This document shows positions 9,579-16,820 of a stretch of DNA of 64,000 bases, piece after piece. The number at the start of each line of letters is the position of its first letter. Within the stretch, counting starts at the first letter, position 1. Source of the DNA: an uncultured Lachnospiraceae bacterium (GTDB lineage Bacteria > Bacillota > Clostridia > Lachnospirales > Lachnospiraceae); the NCBI GenBank assembly GCA_910586015.1, contig CAJUGJ010000017.1:19939-83938 (forward strand), given 5' to 3'. Both the position numbers and the translations under genes were made by a program. The notes under the pieces are model-generated. The model was not told the origin of the DNA. It searched no databases and was given only the letters and a program-made list of their open reading frames with translations.

Positions 9579-10526
9579 ATGAAAAATGGCGTTATTCTTT
9601 ATGATGATAGAGGAGAAGTATTACATGCCCATGGAGGATATATGCTGTATGAAAACGGATATTTTTACTGGTTTGGAGAAAACCGTACAGGAGATATTCG
9701 GGTTTCTTGTTATCGCTCTAAAGATCTAGAACATTGGGAATTTAGAAATCATGTTCTCACCTGTGATTCAAAAGTGCAAGAACATTACATCAGAAGTGAT
9801 ACTAGACTACGAAAGGAAGTCACTTTAAAAGATGGAAGTAAAAAGATGGGAAGCTGTAATATAGAACGCCCAAAAGTATTATATAATTCTAAAACCAAAC
9901 AATATGTTATGTGGATGCACTACGAAAATGGAGTACATTATGGGGATGCCAGATGTGCAGTTGCTGTCAGTGATAAAATTGATGGCGATTATACATATTA
10001 TGGAAGTTTCAATCCAATTGGAAATATGTCAAGAGATTGTACTGTATTTAAGGAAGAAGATGGAACCGCTTATTTTATTTCCGCTGCTAGAGAAAATGCA
10101 GATTTAATTATATATCGTCTTACAGAGGATTACTTGGCTATTGATGAACAGGTTCGAATACTGTGGCCGGGACAGGCAAGAGAAGCCCCTGTTTTATTTA
10201 AACGAAATGACCGATACTATATGTTAAGTAGTGCTTGTACTGGATGGCTTCCAAATCAGGGAAAATATGCTATATCAGACAGTCTGACTGGAAGGTGGAG
10301 TACATTAAAACCATTTGGAGATAAAACGACATATGATAGTCAACCTGCATTTATTCTACCATTAGAAACAGCAGGTGGAGTAGAATGGATTTATGTTGGA
10401 GATCGCTGGAATGGAGAAAATTATCCAGCATCTACTTATGTATTTTTCCCACTTCATTTTAATGAAATAGGTGAACTCACTTTAGAAAACTGCGAAGAAA
10501 TGGATTGGAAAAAATATCTTATCTAA
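9579..10526 (+). CDS. Glycoside hydrolase family 43-type enzyme (galactanase-like)
   Basis: A 315-residue protein without signal peptide, so cytoplasmic. The N-terminal LHAHGGYMLYENGYFYWFGE matches the GH43 subfamily that includes exo-beta-1,3-galactanases. In that subfamily the usual N-terminal catalytic Asp is replaced by this His-Gly-Gly segment. RDCTVFKEEDGTAYF (~residue 149 onward) carries the pKa-modulating Asp, and REAPVLFK (~residue 203) carries the probable acid Glu. A five-bladed propeller fits the length. It probably trims the imported oligosaccharide. A galactan-derived substrate is inferred from subfamily resemblance and is not proven. Confidence 0.8.
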   Translation: MKNGVILYDDRGEVLHAHGGYMLYENGYFYWFGENRTGDIRVSCYRSKDLEHWEFRNHVLTCDSKVQEHYIRSDTRLRKEVTLKDGSKKMGSCNIERPKVLYNSKTKQYVMWMHYENGVHYGDARCAVAVSDKIDGDYTYYGSFNPIGNMSRDCTVFKEEDGTAYFISAARENADLIIYRLTEDYLAIDEQVRILWPGQAREAPVLFKRNDRYYMLSSACTGWLPNQGKYAISDSLTGRWSTLKPFGDKTTYDSQPAFILPLETAGGVEWIYVGDRWNGENYPASTYVFFPLHFNEIGELTLENCEEMDWKKYLI

Positions 10527-10547
10527 TGATCAAAAGATGGAGGCGAT

Positions 10548-11576
10548 ATGGGGAAAAAAAGTATAACAATTTATGATATTGCAAAAGAAGCAGGAGTGTC
10601 TGCGTCAATGGTATCAAGAGTGGTGTCAGGAAAGGGTTCTGTTTCTGAAGGAAACCGGGTACGGATTCAACAGATCTTAAAAGAAAATAATTTTAAACCA
10701 AATGCTGTTGCCAGAGGACTTCAACAGCAACGCAGTAAAATGATTGGCTTTTTACTTCCACATATTGCAAATCAATATTTTTCTTCTGTTTACTATGAAT
10801 TTGAAAAATGGGCTTCTGAACAGGGTTTTATGACTATCTTATTCAATGGAAAAAATGATTGGGGTACAGAGCTGAAACTTCTTCATATCATGGAAGAAAG
10901 TAGAGTGGAAGCTATTGTAATTATGGGGGGAAATGCAGATGCAGTAGAAGTCCCCAAGGAGTATTATCAGGAAGTAACAAGAATCAATCAGACAATTCCC
11001 TGTGTAATTTGTGGAGAACAGGCAGGACGTTTTGATTGTATTGGTGTTCATCCAGACAGTCAAAGTGCTGGTGAGTTAGTAAAACATTTGTATTCGCTTG
11101 GAGTAGAGAGTCTTGGAATTTTTGGAGGGGCAGAGGGCACATATCCTTCTGTTTTGAAAAAAAATAAATTTATTGAAACAGCACGAGAGTATAATATTAC
11201 GATGTTGCAGGAATGGATTTTAGGAAACTCGTATGATGTGGCAGATGGTGCCGAGGCAATGAAAGAACTTTTAAAAGAAAAGAAACTTCCAAAAGCAGTA
11301 TGTTGTATCAATGATCATGTTGCTGTCGGAGCAATTAATACTGCAATAGCAGCAGGATTAAAAATTCCAGAAGACATTGCATTTACTGGATATGATGGGG
11401 TGGAAATTGCATCTATTATCCATCCCTCTATTACTACAATGCAGTATGACTATGAACAATATGGAAGTAAGATTTTTTCTGCCGTAGAAAAACTAATTCA
11501 GGGAAAAACTTGTCCAAATATGACTTTAATTGATAGTAAAATGATAATTGGAGAAAGTACCCAAAAGAATACATAG
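10548..11576 (+). CDS. LacI-family transcription regulator
   Basis: A 342-residue DNA-binding repressor. The helix-turn-helix and hinge helix are at ~residues 4-55 (ITIYDIAKEAGVSASMVSRV), followed by a periplasmic-binding-protein-like sensor domain (from KMIGFLLPHIANQYFS on). The ending PSITTMQYDYEQYGSKIFSA is characteristic of the family. It is the last gene of the carbohydrate locus and presumably controls it in response to a sugar. No clear palindromic operator is visible inside the window, and the main promoter lies upstream of it. Confidence 0.92.
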   Translation: MGKKSITIYDIAKEAGVSASMVSRVVSGKGSVSEGNRVRIQQILKENNFKPNAVARGLQQQRSKMIGFLLPHIANQYFSSVYYEFEKWASEQGFMTILFNGKNDWGTELKLLHIMEESRVEAIVIMGGNADAVEVPKEYYQEVTRINQTIPCVICGEQAGRFDCIGVHPDSQSAGELVKHLYSLGVESLGIFGGAEGTYPSVLKKNKFIETAREYNITMLQEWILGNSYDVADGAEAMKELLKEKKLPKAVCCINDHVAVGAINTAIAAGLKIPEDIAFTGYDGVEIASIIHPSITTMQYDYEQYGSKIFSAVEKLIQGKTCPNMTLIDSKMIIGESTQKNT

Positions 11577-11710
11577 AAGATAAGAATGGACAGGAATATC
11601 TATACACAAACAGTCATATACTCTAATAAGCATACCCGTGACTGTTAGTGGAAAATTTTCTCGCTTTCATCTAGTGAGTGTTGCCACGGGATCAAAGGAG
11701 GGATTTTCGA

Positions 11711-13276
11711 GTGGAACTGGTTAAGAAAAATATTCATATGAATAAATCGAAATGCAAAAGCAATTTGCAGTTGACACTAGAAGATGACTTTAATGTTCCG
11801 GACTCTAAACCGGATGTAGAGAAAATTATTAAGACTCAGGGTGAAGTAAAATTTGAAGAGCAGAAAGCAAACGGAAATAAACTTCATGTACGAGGAGCAT
11901 TAGTTTTTCAAACTCTTTATATCAGTGAAGAACACTCTCATCCGATACATAGCATGAATGCACAAATTCCATTTGATGAAACAATTCATATGGAGACAGA
12001 TTGTAATCAAGATGAGGTAACCATTCGCGTGGAGTTAGAAGATCTGAGTTCAGGATTGATTAATTCCAGAAAGTTAAGTGTGCGTGCCCTGTTGCATCTG
12101 TCTGTTTCAGCAGATGAAATTCATGATGAAGAGGGTGCAGTAGCAACGGAAGAAGATGGTGTACAGACCATTTTTAAAACGATTGATGTAACTGGAATCG
12201 CTGTCAGTAAAAAAGATGCCTATCGATTCCGAGATGAAATTGTACTGCCTTCTGGAAAGGGAAGTATTTCAGAATTACTGTATAATGAAATCGATTTAAA
12301 AAATACAGATATTCGATTGTTAGCAGATAAGTTTACAGTAAAGGGTGAAATCAGTGTTTTCTTTCTTTATGCTGGTGAGGGAGAAGAAACACCATTTGAA
12401 TATTATGAAACAGAACTTCCATTTAGTGCATCTATTGACTGTAATGGATGTATGGAAGAAATGATTCAAAATATTTTAATTACACTAGGAAGTACCAATT
12501 TAGAAGTAAAACCAGATGCAGATGGAGAAGAAAGACTTGTTTCAGTAGAAGCTGTATTAGATATGACAATTCGGATCTATGAAGAGGTATCTTTAGAATT
12601 AGTAAAAGATCTCTATTCTCCTGCAAAAAATTTAACCCCTATCTTTAAAAATGTAACCTATGAAAATTTGATGCTTAAAAATACGAATAAAGCAAAGGTA
12701 ACAGGACGTGTAAAAATCAATCCGGATGATCCTAGAGTTCTTCAAATCTGCCATGCAAGAGGAACTGCTAAAATCGATGAATTAATTAAAAATGAAACTG
12801 GTTTGATGGCAGAAGGAATCATTGAAACAGGAATCTTTTATATCAGTGCAGATGATGAAAAACCACTTCAAGCATTAAAAGCAGTTCTTACATTTTCTCA
12901 GCAGATTGAAGTTGCAAATATGAGTGAGAATTCATTATTTGAGGTATGGCCAGAAGTAGAACAGGTCAGTGTAATGATGCTTGATACAGAAGAGGTAGAA
13001 GTTAAAGCAGTTCTTGCTCTAAATGCCACGATTTTTGAGCAGAAACAGGAACAGTTTATGGTCGATGTAAATGAAGAACCATTAGATTATGAGAAACTTC
13101 AAAAAATGCCCGGATTAATTGGATATGTCGTAAAAGCAGAAGATTCTCTTTGGGATATTGCAAAACGGTATTATACTACAGTAAATGCAATCAAGGAACT
13201 AAATGAATTAGAAACAGACCAGATTGCTACAGGGGATCACCTTTTAATCTTAAAAGAAGCAGCAAAATTTTTATAA
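11711..13276 (+). CDS. SPOCS (DUF3794) domain protein with C-terminal LysM
   Basis: A 521-residue protein. A GTG start is chosen because AAAGGAGGG lies 8 bases before it, while the longer frame from 11678 contains that ribosome site inside the gene. Tandem beta-rich SPOCS/DUF3794 modules are visible (e.g. LEDDFNVPDSKPDVEKIIK at ~20-38). A C-terminal LysM reads YVVKAEDSLWDIAKRYYTT (~residues 470-515). LysM binds peptidoglycan, and related Bacillus proteins (SafA/SpoVID-type) work in spore-coat assembly. There is no signal peptide, which fits a mother-cell or coat protein. The presence of the protein suggests a sporulating ancestry. Confidence 0.85.
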   Translation: MELVKKNIHMNKSKCKSNLQLTLEDDFNVPDSKPDVEKIIKTQGEVKFEEQKANGNKLHVRGALVFQTLYISEEHSHPIHSMNAQIPFDETIHMETDCNQDEVTIRVELEDLSSGLINSRKLSVRALLHLSVSADEIHDEEGAVATEEDGVQTIFKTIDVTGIAVSKKDAYRFRDEIVLPSGKGSISELLYNEIDLKNTDIRLLADKFTVKGEISVFFLYAGEGEETPFEYYETELPFSASIDCNGCMEEMIQNILITLGSTNLEVKPDADGEERLVSVEAVLDMTIRIYEEVSLELVKDLYSPAKNLTPIFKNVTYENLMLKNTNKAKVTGRVKINPDDPRVLQICHARGTAKIDELIKNETGLMAEGIIETGIFYISADDEKPLQALKAVLTFSQQIEVANMSENSLFEVWPEVEQVSVMMLDTEEVEVKAVLALNATIFEQKQEQFMVDVNEEPLDYEKLQKMPGLIGYVVKAEDSLWDIAKRYYTTVNAIKELNELETDQIATGDHLLILKEAAKFL

Positions 13277-13298
13277 AATTTTATATCAGATTAAATAC

Positions 13299-13364
13299 AA
13301 AGAGCTGTCGTACTAAGAAAATCAAACACAAATATCTGATTCTTAGTTCGATAGCTCTTTTTTC
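13299..13364. terminator. Bidirectional hairpin terminator, GAGCTGT family
   Basis: The arms AAGAGCTGTCGTACTAAGAA (13300-13319) and TTCTTAGTTCGATAGCTCTT (13340-13359) pair at 18 of 20 positions and are followed by T6. It serves the SPOCS gene on the plus strand and possibly the convergent gene at 13377-13826. The arm sequence recurs elsewhere in the window. Confidence 0.85.
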
Positions 13365-13376
13365 AGACAAAAAAAA

Positions 13377-13826
13377 TCAGGAAAAAACAGAATGTTGCCG
13401 TCTATATGTATCATTATCCTTTTGAAGCAGTTCATTTTGAACCTGAGCAAGTTTTTGCTCCAAAGTTTTCTTTTTTGTTTTATCTGTTTCCGTATTCAGT
13501 TGTTGTTCTAATTTCTTTTGCATCTGTTTTAGTTTTTCAATTTCACGTTCCACTTTATCTGTATTGCCTTCACAAATATCTACATTACGATCAGATGCAG
13601 TTGGATCATCAAAATAAATTTTAGGATTTCCGCTATTGTCCTTACCAAATCTATATAACCCTGTTGGTTTTTGTTTTTCCTGTGGGATATATTCATCTGT
13701 TATAGGTTTTAGGGAATGGTCTTGGCGTTCATTTTTGGTCTGTTGTGCTTTGGAATTTTCTTTTACCTCAGAAGCTTTTTCATATGGTTGTATTGTATTA
13801 GAAATTATGTTAGAAATTGATTTCAT
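13377..13826 (-). CDS. Small coiled-coil protein of unknown function
   Basis: A 149-residue hydrophilic protein I do not recognise. After a polar N-terminal half, a segment around KVEREIEKLKQMQKKLEQQL (~residues 90-135) forms a strong coiled coil rich in Lys, Glu and Gln. There are no membrane segments or signal. The start follows TGGAGGGGAAAT. It is convergent with the SPOCS gene and divergent from nothing nearby on the same strand. It could be a flagellar-type or cell-envelope accessory protein, but nothing here decides that. Confidence 0.6.
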   Translation of the reverse strand: MKSISNIISNTIQPYEKASEVKENSKAQQTKNERQDHSLKPITDEYIPQEKQKPTGLYRFGKDNSGNPKIYFDDPTASDRNVDICEGNTDKVEREIEKLKQMQKKLEQQLNTETDKTKKKTLEQKLAQVQNELLQKDNDTYRRQHSVFS

Positions 13827-13895
13827 TTATTTCCCCTCCAATCAAAACAGTTTGATTTTAGCTACGATTTTAGTTTACCGTATCTGTATAAAATT

Positions 13896-15176
13896 TCAAG
13901 AGTTTTGATTTGAACTGCTGTCTGATGGTAATGAAATGTTTAATAAGACGTTTAAACAAAAATACTGATTTGTGTTATCTATTAATATAGTACCATGATA
14001 CTTTTTGGCTACTGATTTTATATTCGAAAGTCCGATTCCCATTAATAAAGGAGATTTAGAACAACAGGTATTTTTAAATTCCAACCGATAAAAGTCTCCT
14101 TGCTGTTCTCCAAAAATATGAATTGATTTTTTTCCCTCAACGAATCTACAGGCGTTAACTGCATTATCTAGTGCATTGGAAAAAATGACACATAGATCAA
14201 AATTATCTATTCTGCAAATATTCGGAGAAAGTAATGAAACTTCTGTTACAATACCATTCATTTTTGCAAATGTAAGTTTCTCATCAAGTAAAATGTCTAT
14301 GACTGGATTCCCTGTTTGATATGAAAAAGACAGAGAAGTCGACGTTATTTTCAATTTTTTAAGATAACGCTTCGCTTCTTCAACTTTTTTAACATTTAAC
14401 AGACCATTTAATATACATAAATGATTTTTTATATCATGGCGAAATGATCTTGTTTGTTCATAACGCATTTTTGCCTCTACAATATACGTCTTTTGTAATT
14501 GAACGATCTGCATTAAAGAAGTAAAAAAGCCTTGTATTTGAAAGCTGTGTAATATATATATCAATGTTCCTAGTCCAAGTCCCTGCAAAAATAATAGAAT
14601 AATATGTTTTATAAACTCTTCTAAAGAAAATACATAAAATAAATGATGATAAGAAGTTTGTAGTATATATAACTCCAAAGAAAAGAAAAAAAGAGTTGGA
14701 AATAATAACTGCTTACTATATGATTTATCTTCTTTTAAAGATAAGACTTTTAAGATCAATATATAACAAAAAATACAGATTGTAATAGCAATCAACGTTG
14801 CTGAAAGAAGCAGAGGATATAATTGAGGTTTTCCTATTAAACTAGAAAAAATCATCGCTTCTACTGAATTGATCATACCAAAAGAAAGCTGAAAGATGTA
14901 AATTGCAAGAATTGCAGCAACTAGGGAAACAAAATGTCGATTTCTAAACATAAAACGATTTATCCCATACAGTACTATTATCTCTAATCCAATAGCAGGT
15001 ATTTCAGAAAAGGAAAATTGAATACAAATTTTTTCAATGATACAAAGAAGAAAAAGATAGATAACAAAATACCATACCTTTGTTTTTTTATCGAAGATAT
15101 GACCGGAAAAGGCAATATGTAAAATACTTTGTGAAATAATAGTAAGACTATTCAGACCTAAGCTAAACCATTCCAT
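13896..15176 (-). CDS. Agr-type sensor histidine kinase (GHKL)
   Basis: A 426-residue membrane sensor. The ATG at 15176 is chosen because GGGAGAGGAG precedes it. About six or seven hydrophobic helices fill residues ~1-215. A cytoplasmic kinase follows with the phospho-acceptor segment SFRHDIKNHLCILNGLL (~residue 260), the N box VIFSNALDNAVNAC and the G box GIGLSNIKSVAKKYHG. This is the AgrC/CitA-like GHKL layout that pairs with LytTR regulators. It starts one base after the regulator gene ends. No agrB or agrD peptide gene is visible beside it, so the signal is unknown. Confidence 0.88.
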   Translation of the reverse strand: MEWFSLGLNSLTIISQSILHIAFSGHIFDKKTKVWYFVIYLFLLCIIEKICIQFSFSEIPAIGLEIIVLYGINRFMFRNRHFVSLVAAILAIYIFQLSFGMINSVEAMIFSSLIGKPQLYPLLLSATLIAITICIFCYILILKVLSLKEDKSYSKQLLFPTLFFFSLELYILQTSYHHLFYVFSLEEFIKHIILLFLQGLGLGTLIYILHSFQIQGFFTSLMQIVQLQKTYIVEAKMRYEQTRSFRHDIKNHLCILNGLLNVKKVEEAKRYLKKLKITSTSLSFSYQTGNPVIDILLDEKLTFAKMNGIVTEVSLLSPNICRIDNFDLCVIFSNALDNAVNACRFVEGKKSIHIFGEQQGDFYRLEFKNTCCSKSPLLMGIGLSNIKSVAKKYHGTILIDNTNQYFCLNVLLNISLPSDSSSNQNS

Positions 15177-15177
15177 A

Positions 15178-15891
15178 TTAAGTTCTCCTCTCCCGCATAT
15201 GATAAAGTAATGCTTTGTGGAAATCTTTTTCACGCAGTCGTGAAATAGGGACATTGTTTCCCTGTGATAAAGTTATTTGTCCTAGGCTATAGCTACGGAC
15301 ATAATCTAAGTTGACAAGATAACTTCTATGACAACGAAAGAATCGTTTATCCACTTGTTTTTCTAATTCATTTAACTTGTTATAGTAATCAATGACTGTT
15401 CCATCATTTTGATGAATAAAAATCTTTCGACCAATTACTTCGAAGTATATAATTTTGGATAGAGTAATAACTTCACAGGAGTTACTCCTCTTTACAACAA
15501 GATTTTTACTCATCCTTTGCTTTAAATATTCCATTGCCCTATCCATTGTCCGTTTAAAATGATTACTGTCCAACGGTTTAATTAAATAGTCATAAGCTTG
15601 AACTTCAAAGGCATCAAATACACACTCCTTTAATACTGTCACAAATACTAATAAACTGTGATTTCCCTGTTGTCGCAGTCTTTTAGCAGTTATCATGCCA
15701 TCAGGTTGTTCCATTTGAATATCCAAAAAAATTAAATCAAAGTCATTATGATTTTCTAAAAGGGATTGTCCATTTTCGAAATGACTGATATGATAAGAAA
15801 TCATAGAATTGTCATCCATATATTTTGAAACAAAAGTAGAAATTTCATTTATCATAAATGGTTCGTCATCACAAACTGCAAATTTTATCAT
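15178..15891 (-). CDS. LytTR response regulator (AgrA type)
   Basis: A 237-residue response regulator. The ATG at 15891 is preceded by TGGAGAA. The receiver domain has the acidic pair CDDEPF at ~residues 7-12, the phospho-Asp in FDLIFLDIQM (~57) and the Lys in YDYLIKPLD (~105). The LytTR DNA-binding domain follows (VISKIIYFEV...; RFFRCHRSYLVNLDYVRSY). It is the first gene of the two-component operon with the kinase downstream. Its leader contains the pseudoknot at 15895-15960, which could control translation. Confidence 0.9.
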   Translation of the reverse strand: MIKFAVCDDEPFMINEISTFVSKYMDDNSMISYHISHFENGQSLLENHNDFDLIFLDIQMEQPDGMITAKRLRQQGNHSLLVFVTVLKECVFDAFEVQAYDYLIKPLDSNHFKRTMDRAMEYLKQRMSKNLVVKRSNSCEVITLSKIIYFEVIGRKIFIHQNDGTVIDYYNKLNELEKQVDKRFFRCHRSYLVNLDYVRSYSLGQITLSQGNNVPISRLREKDFHKALLYHMRERRT

Positions 15892-15894
15892 TGT

Positions 15895-15960
15895 TCTCCA
15901 CATTTCTGCACGGCTTTTTGTGTATATCAAGTTTGTGGACGCCATGCAGACACAAACCTG
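15895..15960 (-). promoter_or_regulatory. H-type pseudoknot leader before the LytTR gene
   Basis: On the minus strand, stem 1 pairs AGGTTTGTG (15959-15951) with CACAAACTT (15937-15929). Stem 2 pairs TGCATGGC (15948-15941) with GCCGTGCA (15914-15907). The stems interleave, which makes an H-type pseudoknot. An A-rich loop (ACACAAAAA) precedes the last strand. The ribosome site GTGGAGAA follows after CAGAAAT, then the ATG at 15891. A second copy with different stem sequence is at 57772-57838. Confidence 0.65.
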
Positions 15961-15990
15961 TCACTACACTATTTTTGAGAAATGAAATAA

Positions 15991-16061
15991 CAGGAGCTGT
16001 TGCAAAATAAAATTTTATACCATATTTATGGTAGTGAAATCTTATTTTGCAACAGCTCCTT
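15991..16061 (-). terminator. Long perfect hairpin, GAGCTGT terminator family
   Basis: AGGAGCTGTTGCAAAATAA (15992-16010) is repeated inverted and without mismatch at 16042-16060. A shorter palindrome (ACCATATTTATGGT) lies in the loop. On the minus strand it follows the stop of the gene at 16091-16672 and is followed by a T-rich stretch, so it is read as that gene's terminator. Confidence 0.75.
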
Positions 16062-16090
16062 ACAGTATCTTTTTTATGAGAGAAAAGAAA

Positions 16091-16672
16091 TTATGCCTCT
16101 TCTTCTAATCCGTTTTTCCACTTCTCCATCTTTTCGATTGCAGTATCAATGGTATCTTTACAAATACCCGGAAGCTCTCCGCCCCATGCTTTCGTTGCCT
16201 GATCAAACCCTTTTTTCATAGCATTAATCAGTTCGTCTGCTTTGGTGGCATCTCCACCAGATAAAGCCTGTGCAAAAGAAACAAGACGATCGGAAGTTTG
16301 TTTTACACCCCAATAACCATCCTCTGAAATATCCTTTTGTGCCTGTGCTCTAGTTTCAGGATCTACATTTAATTTACCTTCTCTTAATAAAGAAAAAATG
16401 TCATTTCCTTTATTAGAAGCCTGCCCCTGTTTTGTCATCATCTTTTCTACAAGGGAACGAAGCTGTGCTTGACGATTTTGTAAATCAGACTTCATCTGTG
16501 CAACAATTGCACTATTCGATTTAGATGTATTGGTTGTATTATGGTTTTTTTCATAGGTAGCGGCTGGGGTAGTATTATTTGTTGATTTTTCTTGACTAGC
16601 TCTGGTATTAGAAGTTTGAGTAGTACTTTCATATACAGTATTGTTTACACTATTTACACTATTAACTGCCAT
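16091..16672 (-). CDS. Conserved Lachnospiraceae-type protein of unknown function
   Basis: A 193-residue soluble protein. The first ~55 residues are Asn/Ser/Thr-rich and disordered (MAVNSVNSVNNTVYESTTQT). A helical region follows, and a conserved-looking core: GYWGVKQTSDRLVSFAQALS, then GGDATKADELINAMKKGFDQ and ATKAWGGELP. Proteins of this type occur in flagellated and anaerobic Firmicutes, sometimes annotated as a hydrogenase component without evidence. A good ribosome site (TGGAGGACAATT) precedes the ATG. I cannot assign a function. Confidence 0.65.
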   Translation of the reverse strand: MAVNSVNSVNNTVYESTTQTSNTRASQEKSTNNTTPAATYEKNHNTTNTSKSNSAIVAQMKSDLQNRQAQLRSLVEKMMTKQGQASNKGNDIFSLLREGKLNVDPETRAQAQKDISEDGYWGVKQTSDRLVSFAQALSGGDATKADELINAMKKGFDQATKAWGGELPGICKDTIDTAIEKMEKWKNGLEEEA

Positions 16673-16820
16673 AATTGTCCTCCATTCTGCCGATATACGG
16701 CTCTATTTATAATAAATATTTTTTAATACGGAGAGCAAACATAAATACGCTCTGTCCGTAGTTTCTATAAATTTTATCGGCAGGAGCAGAAAAAAAATTA
16801 ACCATTTTTAAGCATTGTGT

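Noticed and set aside
11590..11655. AACAGTCA...TGACTGTT palindrome as a LacI operator
   Set aside because: The arms are 22 bases apart, it lies after the regulator gene and before the SPOCS gene, and no second copy was found near the transporter genes.
15176..15178. Complete agr quorum-sensing locus around the kinase/regulator pair
   Set aside because: No AgrB-like membrane protease or AgrD peptide gene was found on either side; only the two-component pair is present.
16091..16672. Assignment of the 193-aa protein as a hydrogenase component
   Set aside because: No cysteine or histidine metal ligands and no hydrogenase genes around it; the name circulates in annotations without support.
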